Positions 1 to 10,635 of a stretch of DNA of 64,000 bases are shown piece after piece. This DNA is from Castanea sativa (taxonomy: Eukaryota; Streptophyta; Magnoliopsida; Fagales; Fagaceae). The notes under the pieces were generated by a model, which saw only the letters and a list, made by a program, of their open reading frames with translations, made no database searches and was not told the origin of the DNA. Each line of letters begins with the position of its first letter. Position 1 is the first letter of the stretch. The stretch lies in contig NC_134018.1 of the NCBI RefSeq assembly GCF_040712315.1, positions 19,240,835 through 19,304,834 of the forward strand, written 5' to 3'. Position numbers and translations under genes: made by a program.

Positions 1-450
1 GCATAGAGCTTGGAACTTGGTCCCAAATCCCAGCGGACTCTAGGAAAGAATGGATGGGACAAGTATCCAAAAATCAGGGTTGCAGCCATAAAGTGGAAGG
101 TGATGAAGAGAAGAGGAGGAGTATAAATAGGAGGGAAGGCATACGAAGAGAAGAGAGGCATTTTGAGAAAGAAAAAGTATATGATAATCAATATTTGTAT
201 CCAAACTTGAGAAATACTATTAGAAACTATCCTCGGAAACAGTCCGAGGAGGAATTCTCAATCTTACTTTTTTGCAAACGATTCTTTGTTTTGTTCCATT
301 GGGCCCAAAGCCCGTTCTTTTAGTGATTGTCTAAGCCATCCTTGAAATCTAAATTACAAACCCATCCTCTACAAATTCATTGTGAAGAAAGGCCTTTCAA
401 GCCCATTTTCCTCCCAGTCGTGGTTTGGGAATTTGAATTGTGTCCTTACA
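1..450 (+). repeat. 3' part of a gypsy-type LTR, cut by the window edge
   Basis: The segment ends in CCTTACA, like the complete gypsy LTRs at 16088 and 26921 that end in CACTTACA, and it shares their late layout: a CCTCGG...CCGAGG stem (231-236 and 244-249), GGGCCCAAAGCCCG, then an 'ACCCATCCTCTACAAATTCATTG' type stretch matching their CCCACACTCTACAAATTTCATTG. A TATA box (TATAAATAG, 122-130) lies at the expected U3/R position. The 5' part lies outside the window, so solo LTR and 3' LTR of a full element cannot be told apart. The overlapping small ORF at 54-323 is not credible as a gene. Confidence 0.7.
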
Positions 451-1298
451 GTGTATTATAAAAAAAAATGCAGTAACATAGTGTAATCTAATCCTTCTCA
501 AATTCTTCATCTAATCCATATAATCTTGATATAAAAAAACAATAATAAAAAATTAGCAACATGTATTATTAAAAAAAAATGTTGAATTCAATTCTTTTTT
601 CATGCCTATACACAAACATGTAGCATGATTTTTACTTTTGACTATATATTTGTAATTCATTTAGCTATTATTTTTTTAATAAAATTATACGTTTTATGAG
701 TTTATACTCATAAGACTTAAACTTCAAGTTTAGTGTCTTCTCTCATGCTTTCAAGGACAAAAATTAAATTCTCATGTGAGCCTCTCTACTTCATAAATTT
801 AAATATTTAGTAATTTAGATTGTTCTTAATTATTGAATTAAGGTTTCCACTTAAATATGATTTCAATTATTGCTTTTGATAGTTTTTAATTATTAAATTC
901 AAGGTTTATCCATTTAAATACATGTGATTAATTGAGCCTTAAAGTTCAATGTATTATTGAAATTTTTTTTATATTTTTTTAAGGGATTTCTACCATCTTC
1001 CATTCGATATATATATTATGATACCTTAAGTCCCACACAATATACATTCACTATATAACTTAAAAATAAAATATTCTTTTATTTTTATTATTTATATTTA
1101 AGTAAATTAATAAAAAAATTATTTCCATATGAATTATTATAATAAAAAAATAAATTGTATTGTTATAATAACTATCAAATATAAAATGATAAAACCTAAA
1201 TAAAAAAATTATTATTAATTTTGTAACATACCAATTGTGCTCTAATGAGAATTTTGTATCTTTGTGAGATTGTTGAGTATCTTTGTTAGATTTAAAAA

Positions 1299-1334
<36 letters not shown>

Positions 1335-2894
1335 TTGTCTCCTATAATTTCTAAGTTAATAAAAATCTTAATTTAATTACAATCCAAATTCTTTATGTAA
1401 TTCCTCTAATCCTTATTTTTTGACCTATAGTGTATAAAAAAGCAGCAACTTTACTAATACCTATTGAAAACCTGATGCCATGCAACTATCGATAGTTATG
1501 GGAAATTTGAGAAGTTTGAACGTCTAGCCATCATTTCTAATTGAGGAATGCAAAATTTTCTAATTAAAATGAATTACAAGGACCAACAAAACTAATTAGA
1601 TAAAGCCTAAGACACTAAAACTCATAAAATATAAAATAAATTACAAATATAAAAGGACCAACAAAACTAATTAGATAAAGCCTATGAAGAATTTGATCAC
1701 AATTGAAATACTATCCGCATCAAATACCACTTCCAAATATTAATGTTTTAGAACCTATAAAAAAAAATTAATGTTTTAGCTACTATATATTGTAATATTG
1801 ATTTCTTTTTCAAATGAAGTCTCTCTATCAGTTTTAATTTAATTTATTTTTTTAAATCTCTCTTCCTCTCCAAGAAGCGGTTTGACATGGAAGACATCAT
1901 TACCATCATAGGCAAGTATTTTTTTTTACACTTTACATGCACTTGATCTTTCAAATATGCATACTATTAGTTTGATTGTATATTTTATAATCATTTACAA
2001 GATCAAAAAGAAAATCCATTTTGAATTTACGACTATCAAGAACTTAGATTTAGCCAATAAAAGACAAAGAAACACTATTCTTGCAAACAGATCATATAAA
2101 CAATCAACAATTGGAGGTAACCAATATAGTCATACATTTACTTTACATAATAAATTTGTGTTGAATTACAAACTTATTTGCTTCAATGGTGTACATTTGT
2201 TTTATAATAAATTTATTTCCAAGTAAAACTAGTCTTCTTGAATTATGAATACTTCAATAAACCAGGATGCTGATGTTGTTGCAAATTTGCAAAGACGTGA
2301 TATATATAAAAAGTACCAGCAAATTTGCAAGTCTTTTTTTTTTTTTTTTTTTTTCCCCTCTTAAAATATTATTAGTATCTGACTGTCAGTAAATTGGCTT
2401 GAATAGATGCCAATCCACAAACGATGCCATCAAATGACAAAGTTCAGTTAGTTACTAAAAAATCATTACACAACTCAAATTTCCTTTTTTTAAAAAAAAA
2501 ATATCTTCCGCTTCTTCATTTTGTTAGCTAATTTTTATTCTACTATTTTGTGCAAAGCATTCAATAGTCTTTATAAAAAAGAAATTCTTTCTTGGTAAAT
2601 GGCTCTTGCACTAAGAAATTTCAAAAGATATGTCACAATGAGACAACAATAGATGCTAATGGATATCCAATTTAATACATGCAACTTCAAATTTCATTAC
2701 AGCACAACTGGGATCTTAGAAGATAATTTTTTGTTTTGGTGTTATCATTTTATATTTGATGGTTGTTACATTTATGCAATATTTTTTCTTTTTAATAATT
2801 ATTTATTTTGCTATTTTTTTTTAAATAAAAAATATATTTTTTAAGTTTATGATAAAATCGTGCCATGAACCGGCCTTTAACTAGTAAAATACTT
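451..2894. other. AT-rich intergenic DNA, no gene seen
   Basis: No exon-like or conserved coding stretch was recognised. It holds an (AT)n run near 1300-1329, a long T run near 2333-2355, and a near-exact direct repeat of about 29 bp (GGACCAACAAAACTAATTAG...) at about 1579 and 1655, in keeping with a small local duplication. The short ORFs at 1957 and 2653 have AT-driven composition and no recognisable domain. Confidence 0.6.
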
Positions 2895-3090
2895 ACGGTA
2901 CGTTTGAATATTGTTTATTTTGCTGAAAATTTTTTTTAAAAATTTTCTAATTACTATTCACACTAAAAAATACTATTCATTTACCTATTTGCACTGTTAA
3001 TATTCCATGAATAATATACCGGCGTTGGTCCAAAAAAAAAAAAAAAAAAAAAACCTGAAACGCAAAACGCGTGGGTCACTTAAGATTTGA
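2895..3090. repeat. MITE-like repeat of the 'TTATTTTGCTGAAA' family
   Basis: It contains GTACGTTTGAATATTG followed by TTTATTTTGCTGAAAA, several ACTATTCA motifs, a poly-A run (3030-3052), and ends near ACGCAAAACGCGTGGGTCAC. Related sequences occur at 60046 and 63327. The pattern 'cgtttggata...ttattttgctgaaa...actgtag...gtgggtc' is typical of short non-autonomous DNA transposons in some trees. I could not fix terminal repeats or a target duplication, so the limits are approximate. Confidence 0.4.
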
Positions 3091-3189
3091 TTATCCGTAT
3101 ACACTAAAAACCAACTATTAAAAAAGAGCCAGTGACATAAATAGAGGCTATATTCCAAAGTAGTTTTTATTTTTGGGTGTCGGCGTGCG

Positions 3190-3370
3190 TTTGGGCCCAT
3201 TACTGAGCCCATTGCTCACCATCAGACAAGCCTGAGACATTGAAATAAAAGCCCATGAGCCTGATCCAAACCCGCAGAAGATTCCATCTCCTCGGCCATT
3301 AGGGTTTTAGGGCTTATTCTGCTCATAACAGAAGGGTTTTTGGCTCTCTCTCTCTCTCTCTCTCTCCCTC
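3190..3370 (+). promoter_or_regulatory. BRX1 promoter/5' leader with telo box and site II-like motifs
   Basis: A perfect TGGGCCCA lies at 3192-3199, with further GCCCAT copies near 3207 and 3251. A telo box TTAGGGTTT lies at 3299-3307, followed by TTAGGGC and a CT microsatellite (3344-3367). In plants, site II elements (TGGGCC/T) with a telo box are a known signature of ribosomal-protein and ribosome-biogenesis promoters, which fits BRX1 directly downstream. No clear TATA box was seen. The roughly 340 bp between the CT run and the ATG could include a 5'-UTR intron ending at the AG at 3678-3679; this is inference. Confidence 0.7.
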
Positions 3371-3707
3371 TAGTTCTCTCTCTAGGGACAGCCGCGCTTG
3401 ATTTCAGAGTCCTGTGGCAGTGGAAAAGAGGTTCTACTCTTCAATTGATAGAAATTATGTGTTAGAAAACAATTCCTAGTATTAGGACACAATTTGATGA
3501 AATTTTTTTTTTGATTTTTACTTTGAATCCCAAACACTTCCTAGCATGTTGTTTTAGCCTTTTCTGATCATAATTCTTTCTGGGTATCGATGTTTTTGTT
3601 ATAATATGCTTCAATTTCATTACTTTTTGTGAGAAATGTTGACAATTTTTGCTTGTTGTGAACGTTTTGTTGCCTATAGAGAATAATTATAATTGCAAGA
3701 AAAATCA

Positions 3708-6700
3708 ATGGGAAAGAAGAGAAAACAAATTGAGGCTGAGGTGGTGGAACCTGAAGAGATTCCAGAGAGACCCAAGAGGACACTCTTGGGTTGGAAAGAC
3801 AAGAGTCTAGTACCGGACGAAGAGACTGATTCTAAAGTTTTCAGGAACAAAGAGAAGGTTCTTATCACTTGCTCGCGCCGCATTAACTACAGGTCGAGAA
3901 TCTAGTTTCCTTTGCACACCCTTTGTTGTGTGAGTTGTGTTTTTTGGTTTCACTAGTATATTAATTCTGTTTGTGCTGTGGTGTGCAGGTACCGTCATTT
4001 GATGTTGAATATGGTTTCTATCTTGCCGCACTGTAAGAAGGATAACAAGGTTGAGTCGAAGGCTACTAAAGGCGCCACTATGAATGAGCTGGTTGAGTTA
4101 AGGAGTTGCTCTTCTTGTCTGTTTTTTGAGGTGATTTTTTTAACTTGTTTTGGTGATTACATTGGTATGTTATTTTTTGAATTGGGTTTATCGTAAGATT
4201 ACATATTTTTTGATAAGTAGTAAACTTTTATTGAAAATGAAGACAATCAATGCACCCCATGTACATAGGAGGTGTATTAGGGTAGCTACAAACTCTTCCA
4301 AATTGGAAAATGAATGACCACTCAAAGCAGGCATCCAATCATACACAGTGCATAAGAGAAGAAATTTCAAATCCAATATTGAGCGTTCAACCCCTTCAAA
4401 TTTACATTGGTTCCATTTTCTCCAAATGGTCCAGTTCACATGTAAAGGAACTGCCCCCCAATAAATCAGCACTTCAGTGATTACTAAAGCTTTGTTTTCA
4501 ACAAGCCAACAAAACCAACTCCCCATTGGGCTTAACCCAGTGAAGTCCATATCATAAGATTAATTTTTGGATAGATAGCATATAGACCTTGTTAAAATTT
4601 TAAGCTTTACTTTTCTTTATTTCAGTTATCATGTGTGGATGAATACCCCTTTTCTTTTTCAGTGCCGGAAACACAAAGATCTTTATCTATGGATGGCAAA
4701 ATGTCCCAATGGGCCATCAGTCAAATTTTTAGTTAATGCCGGTAAGCTTCTCTTTTGGTTTCTAACTATATGGTTGTTTTGTATTAATGCGTCATAGAAA
4801 TAATCTTTACCCATAATTGAAGCACTGCAGGTCAATTAATTTCATCCCAAATAATATGGTTACTTTTTTTCATAGAAATTTGAGAAAAGTATGGGCTATC
4901 AATGTATTTTTTTTTCCTTTTCATTTCCAGTGTACACAATGGAGGAATTGAAGCTTACTGGAAATCATCTAAAAGGGTCTCGTCCTATTTTGACTTTCTC
5001 AAACAATTTTGATAAAGATGCACATTGGAAACTTTTGAAGGAGATGATAATACAGGTATTGAGGTTTTGTTTCCTTCCATGAAGCGGTAATTGTTTTTTT
5101 TTTTTTTTTTTTCCTTTTCCTATCTGATTTTTCATATGGAAGAAACTGTCAATTTCTCACTGTCAAATTAATTCATAAATGACGTTTTGAAATTCAATCT
5201 GCCCAGAGAAAGGGCAAATCTAAAAATTAAATCTGTATGATATTTGCTTTTGTGATGCAAGGTGCTACTCCTTCAGCTCCTTACGTACTATATCTTGATA
5301 TACATGGTGGCTTTCAAAAAATGGTACAAACCAGCATCATGAAGCCATCAAAATAATTTGGACGGATGATTGTTGTTATTTGATTTTTCACATTCTCTTG
5401 TCAAATTATCCTTGGAGAGTATGTTACTACAATATTTTCTCTCTTGTCTCTTGGATTTTGAGATGTTGAGGGAATGTGCTTGTTGCCTGTGCCTAGAGGT
5501 CGTACCCAGTGCACAAAGCTCCCACTTTTGTGGGGCCGTCTAGGACAGGTTATTGGTAGGAAACCTTAACTCGAATATTTTTTTTGAGAGGTTGATTCCT
5601 GGACTTGAACCCACAACCTGTCCCTCTTTGGTGGAAGGCACTTGCCATTGCACCAAGGCTTGACCTCATGCTTGTGTGCCTAATTACATAAAAATCTTTT
5701 ATTTTGAATGTGGATCCAATATTGCTATAAATTGGATTTTTAATTGGGACCTATATAAAGAATTAAGTTTGTTTCTGATCAATATTTTTGTTTCTTAACC
5801 TTGTCATTTCATGATACTACTCTTTTACAGTTTATTTATTTATTTATTTTTGGGGTCAGGGCATAATACTGACATATTCTTTGTTCACCTTTCCAGATAT
5901 TTGGAACACCAAAGGAACACAGGAAATCTAAGCCTTATCATGATCATGTGTTTGTTTTCTCCATTGTTGATGACCACATATGGTTCCGGAATTACCAGGT
6001 TGGTCGAAGTGTAAATTCCTATTAATTTGATATAAAATTATGCAGAAGGATTCATAATGAAGGCAATAATTTAAAATTCAAAGATTGGTTCTGCCTTTGT
6101 CCTATCATATATTTACATAGGGATAGATAATATATAAAAACTATTTTAGGTTAAATTACTAATTTGCTCTGCCAACTATTGGGAAAAAGTTCAATTTAGT
6201 TCCTCACATATTAATTTTGTCAATTTCATCCCTCCACTTTCAACATCAAGTCAACCTTGGATTTCGTCGAGTCAACTTTCTCCAACTATTGGTTGAGTGT
6301 GTAACTTATGAATAAAAAAAGAGTTTTTTGATGGCTATTTGGTAGAAGAAAGTATGTGGTTAGGGTTTTGATAGGGAAAAAAAAAGAGCTTGATTTGAGG
6401 TTTTAAGAAAGAAGGAAGATTAAATGGAAAATTCCTACTCCACCAAGGGAGGCTTTCTTTGTTTGGTGCGACTTGAGAGAATTTTAACAGATGACCAACC
6501 AAGGAAGAGGGGCATTATCATTTTGGAATGGTGCTCTTGATTTGAGGATGTGAATGATTTATTCCTATATTGTGTGGTGGCTTGTGAATTGTGGCCCATG
6601 ATATTATGTTTGTACGGTGTTTCTTGGGTGATTCTGTTTTCAGTTTAGGAACTTTTAATGAGTTGGCTAGGGAGGTATGGAAGGAGAGGCAATGGGCGAC

Positions 6701-8152
6701 TATGGTCAGTGGTTTCATTGTGTCTCATGTGGTGTCTCTGACGAGAACTGAATGCAAGGTGCTTTGAGGGGCCAAAAGCTCAACATAATGAAGTTGAAGT
6801 ACTTATTTTTGAAGTCTTTATAGGAGTTGACATTTTGCTCACTGTCCTCTTTGTTCAAGTCCCTGAAACCAGAATCCAGTTAAAAGGCACCTTAAAAAAT
6901 TGCCTCCTCAATTCCAAAACAGTCCGTTGATTACCAGCCACCATGTAGGGTTAATTTTTAGTTTAACTGCTGTTGATATTGTTCTCAGTTTAACTGCTTG
7001 CATGATGCCACAACAGATCATAGTGATGTTTATGCTGATATATTTGTTGGTCAGGAGTTATGTCCTCTCTAAGGGTTAGTTTTCGAGGCATACTCTGAGA
7101 AGGAATTAATTAATGCTGTTAATGACATAATTCAACATCTAGGATTTATCTTGTGATTTTTGCAATCTTGCTTTTGTAAATTCCTGAATCACTAGCTACA
7201 GAAATACAAGGTGAATAATAATACATTTATAATTTTCCAGCAGTAACTTTGGTCTTCAGAAAAAAAATAAAAAGAAGATAAAATAAAATAAAAACCTTGA
7301 AGATTCTCCTGGAGAAGTCAATTAAGTGAAGGAAGCAGGAACACGACACCCCCCTCCTCCCATGCCAAAAAATACAACTGGTTCATTAGTGCTGAATTTT
7401 GACGTGTTCCGTGATGCAATCTATTTGTTATTTTTGGGGAAATCCTTTGTATTATTTCTGTATGCTGGGGTTTCTATTTTCTAATAAAATATTCATATTA
7501 CTTATTAAAAAAAAAGGAAGAATAATTAAATAAAGCGTTCTCTAATACTGTGTTGTATTTGTGTCTTTGGATTATTGTGCTGGAGCTGTCTCTTATTCAA
7601 AGATTGTTTCTAATAATATTAATGCTTATTTTCTGTGTCTTATAATGCAGATATCAGATAAAGGGCCTCGAGAGGATCGAGAGAAAATGACCCTTATTGA
7701 GGTTTGCAGAGATTTGCTTCTTAAATTATGTGCTTTATAAGATACTTGTGATGGTAGTTTTAACACTGAATACACTTGTGTATAGGTTGGTCCACGATTC
7801 TGCTTGAACCCTATCAAGATATTTGGTGGCAGCTTTGGAGGCCCTACCCTGTATGAGAATCCATTTTTCGTATCACCAAATCAGGTATTCATTGATCTCT
7901 CATCCTAGCCTCTAGCATTTGAACTTTTTTTTTGTTTGTCTATTTGTTTATTTTCTCTTTTATTGTTTCAATTTCTTCTTAATAATTGTGCATTATGCTT
8001 CTAAATTTTTTTGCTTCCAGATTCGCGCATTGGAGAAAAGGAAAAAGGCTGGAAAGTTTGCAAAGAAAGTCAAAGCAAAGACAAGGAGGAAGATGCATGA
8101 GTTATCTAATCCGCTGGAGCCTGATGAGTTTGCAGATATGTGGAAAGAGTAA
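3708..8152 (+). CDS. BRX1: Ribosome biogenesis protein BRX1 homologue, 8 coding exons
   Basis: Exons, all with GT-AG borders: 3708-3892, 3989-4130, 4663-4741, 4931-5055, 5897-5998, 7651-7701, 7786-7884, 8021-8152. They sum to 915 nt and encode 304 residues, close to plant BRX1 length. BRX1 is a nucleolar Brix/IMP4-superfamily protein needed for 27S pre-rRNA processing and 60S subunit assembly. Visible hallmarks in order: basic MGKKRK start, ITCSRRINYRYRHLM (about 55-70), FFECRKHKDLYLWM (about 107-120), KLTGNHLKGSRPILTF, HDHVFVFSIVDDHIWFRNYQ, VGPRFCLNPIKIFGGSFGG and a basic tail AKKVKAKTRRKMHELSNP. The ATG at 3708 is preferred because the frame upstream of it has no ATG. Exon 6 (ISDKGPRED...) covers a segment that varies between species. 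Introns 2, 4 and 5 hold transposon debris. No frame damage is seen. Confidence 0.97.
4202..4550 (-). mobile_element. 5'-truncated LINE 3' end in BRX1 intron 2
   Basis: On the - strand the segment encodes the tail of a plant LINE reverse-transcriptase ORF, with the pattern VPLHVNWTIWRKWNQCKFEG followed by LKFLLLCTVYDW, as in the conserved end after the zinc-binding domain (PLCLMWxIWRExNxRxFE...LFxW). It ends in an AATAAAAG...TATCAAAAAATA tail. Imperfect 12-bp direct repeats flank it: ATCGTAAGATTA at 4190-4201 and ATCATAAGATTA at 4551-4562, the kind of target duplication expected from target-primed reverse transcription. It is antisense to BRX1 and wholly inside the intron. Confidence 0.75.
5490..5670 (-). 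mobile_element. tRNA-derived SINE in BRX1 intron 4
   Basis: Read on the - strand, the head carries a pol III A box (TGGTGCAATGG, complement of 5645-5655) and a B box (GGTTCAAGTCC, complement of 5601-5611). The 3' part ends GGGAGCTTTGTGCACTGGGTACGACC. The last string resembles the 3' end of Au-type plant SINEs; the family name is from memory. It is antisense to BRX1. The flanking duplication was not determined. Confidence 0.7.
6320..7515 (+). mobile_element. Degenerate LINE in BRX1 intron 5
   Basis: With stops and frame changes, 6410-6780 reads as the zinc-binding region and tail of a plant LINE reverse transcriptase: a KIPTPPREAFFVW-like stretch, an ILTDDQPRKRG-like stretch, then SLCLMWCL.RELNARCFEG. 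A 3' end typical of plant LINEs (AATAAAATATTCATATTACTTATT followed by an A run at 7507-7515) follows. About 500 bp in the middle was not recognised and could be another insertion, so one element over the whole span is an inference. Sense orientation relative to BRX1. Confidence 0.5.
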
Positions 8153-9303
8153 TACTTTTGAAGACCTTGTCATTTTTGGTAATACCAAACAGAATTTCCT
8201 TGCCATCTTGAATCCAGCTTAAAGTGGCAGAGTTTGGTTAACAGCTTGTGCCTTTCTATTTGGATTGCCCCTCAACTGATAAGCTTATGTAATCAACTTG
8301 GGGCTTGTTTTTGCATCATCTATATTTTCTTGGAAGTTTGTTAGGATCTCTTATTTTTTTCCTATTTTGTGTCCCAAACCAATAGATGCATGTATCATTG
8401 ATGTGTGATCTTCCACATATCATATCATTTTTGAAAGGTTTAAAATCTCATCCATACTTTCTTTCCATTGGAAATGTATAATACTGACAGTGTTTCATAG
8501 CTTTCATCAATAGGTTAATTATTATCTCCTAGATTTATGGCTTATCATTTTAAAAATTACTTTTCTGTAAATTCATGTTGAGGGAATCTGTGACACATCC
8601 TTGGTAAATAAATGTCTACCATGAAGTTAGAAGTGAAGAGGGTTGTGAGATTGAGGGAGTAGTTTAGCTCTGACTAAAGGTAGAGACATGATATAACGAT
8701 TATTGAGTGGCTTTGCTACATATTATTTTGTTAAAGGGTTGGAGTTTCTTTCTTTCCATTACAACATACAAATTTACAAAAATGGTCACCCCTGTAGATG
8801 CTCTCTGTAGCACCCCTTTGGTAGCTTTTCCAGAAATATTTGCTAAGGTAGAAAATAACACCTTGAAAAATGGAAATGTTGCCAATAAAGTTCAGCTGAA
8901 CCAAGCCAACTGGAGTTAACAGGACGTAGATCCTTCAGCTCAGGATTAGTGCCTATGTAGTCATAACAAATATTTGTAGTCTTATTTTGTAACTTCAACC
9001 TGCACGTGCCAGGACAGGATTCATTCACTCGTATCTAGCTATAACAGCATGGCATAGGCAGCTTTTACCAGTCTCTATTTCTATGTATCTTTTGAAAGGC
9101 TAAATTCTGCTAGCATAGCGTGATGTCCTCAACTATGACACTATTCAAGTTAATCTGGCTTGTAGCTTCTACCTGCTGGCCTAGCTTTGAAAGCTGAGGA
9201 AGGTAAGGATGGACCTGAAGTGGCTAGAGATCAAGCATAAATGGTCTTGGATGGTTTGCAACTGTTTGATATTGTTAGCCTGTAAATCCAAAGCAGAGCA
9301 GAT
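8153..9303 (+). other. BRX1 3' UTR and intergenic DNA
   Basis: The first few hundred bases after the TAA presumably hold the BRX1 3' UTR. No canonical AATAAA was found close to the stop. Beyond that no coding or repeat structure was recognised; the short overlapping ORFs at 8700-9028 lie on both strands and have no domain. Confidence 0.5.
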
Positions 9304-9429
9304 AGAATTCTGTTTCTTGGCACTGCATGGTTTCAGGAAACATATTTCCCTAATTCATTGTATCATAGAATCCTGTTTATTGGCATTACATGGTTTCAGG
9401 AAACATAATCCCCTGATTCATTGTGTCAT
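9304..9429. repeat. Tandem duplication of a 63-bp unit
   Basis: 9304-9366 and 9367-9429 are head-to-tail copies (AGAATTCTGTTTCTTGGCAC... against AGAATCCTGTTTATTGGCAT...), differing at about nine positions by eye. The unit length is a multiple of three, so the duplication is translated as a repeat in the small ORF at 9209-9478, but nothing else supports coding. Confidence 0.85.
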
Positions 9430-10635
9430 CTCATTTCAATTTGCAATAAGGAAGAGCATTATCAAAACTGTGTACTAAAAGTGTAGTGGGGTGAATGTTA
9501 AGTACAAAACAGAAACGATTATAAAAGTAGGCCAATTCATTCCACCCGGTTTCTCTTGCCAATACACCATGTAGAATGCTTTCCAGAATGGAGTTTTATA
9601 AGCTGTATGCCTGTATCTCCCTCAAAGAACTTTCACTCATAAACTATTTTGGATTAATTTCACTTTGTTCTGCCAATCATGCCTGAGTTGAACCATGTTA
9701 AGTCGTGAAAATCAGGTGTACCTTACATGTCTTATTGTTTTTTAGCCAGTATAAGCTTTCAGGTAGACAAGGAACTTTAATATAGTTTGCGCTTAGCTTA
9801 GCAATGGAAAAAAAAGAAAAAAAAGAAAAAGAGAGATCGGCAGGCTGTGTGTGCTGGGCTCCAATGCAAGTTGTAGGCTTTAGTTGAATTGGTGTATTTT
9901 GATTGTGACCCAAAAATGAGTGGTCTGCTGTTTCAAGTCGATTTTCTCTCTTCCTTTTGTTGTTCTACAATCTTCGGTTGATACTTTAAGAAGCAATATA
10001 CCTAACAGGTTTCCGTTTGACATTTTTTTATTTATTTATAATAAATTTTAATGATTCAGCCACCAAAAAAAAAAAAAGAGAAAAAAGAAAAGGAGAAGAC
10101 CATTGATCCACTCATCCATCAGATATGTTTTTATTTATTTTACTTTTGGGATTTATTTCATTATAATTGTTTATTAGTTTCACTTTGTTTTGTTTTGTTT
10201 CTGTTTTGTTTTTGTTTTTTTTTGTGAATTTCAGGCAAATTTAAAATGTCACCCTTAGCACAAAGAGAGAGAATATCCTGAAGAGTATTCCAAATTCATA
10301 TTCATTCATTCCTGATGAGAAGCAAACGTAAGAAAGAAAGAAAAAAAGCATAGAAAAAAGAAAAGGCTAGTCTAGTGGTGGCTTTTGTTAAAAAAAAAAA
10401 ACTGCTATTTCAATAACTTATTTGTAAAATACCATATTTTTAAAAATCTTCTTCTTCTTCTTTTTTGAAATTGTGGTATTTAAGAAAAAAGTTATTGAAG
10501 AAACAACAATTTTTGTCACAAAATGCCCCAAAACCAGTGGTTTAAGACTTCAGTTATTGTATCAAAAAAGACTTTAGTTATGGTGAGAGAGACAGACACA
10601 CAACATGAATATATACATATGATTCAGCAGCTAAG
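9430..10635. other. Intergenic DNA between convergent genes
   Basis: AT-rich, with several A/G-rich runs (for example near 9806-9835, 10065-10100 and 10330-10365). It separates the 3' ends of BRX1 (+) and the TSJT1-like gene (-). No gene or element was recognised. Confidence 0.5.

Noticed and set aside
4188..4550. 120-codon - strand ORF as a host gene antisense to BRX1
   Set aside because: It matches the tail of a LINE reverse-transcriptase ORF and is bounded by a target duplication.
7651..7701. Exon 6 of BRX1 as a damaged exon because its sequence differs from some plant orthologues
   Set aside because: Splice sites and frame are intact and this segment varies widely among BRX1 proteins.
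9209..9478. 89-codon ORF with an internal repeat as a small repeat protein
   Set aside because: The repeat is a 63-bp DNA duplication in non-coding sequence; codon content and context give no support.
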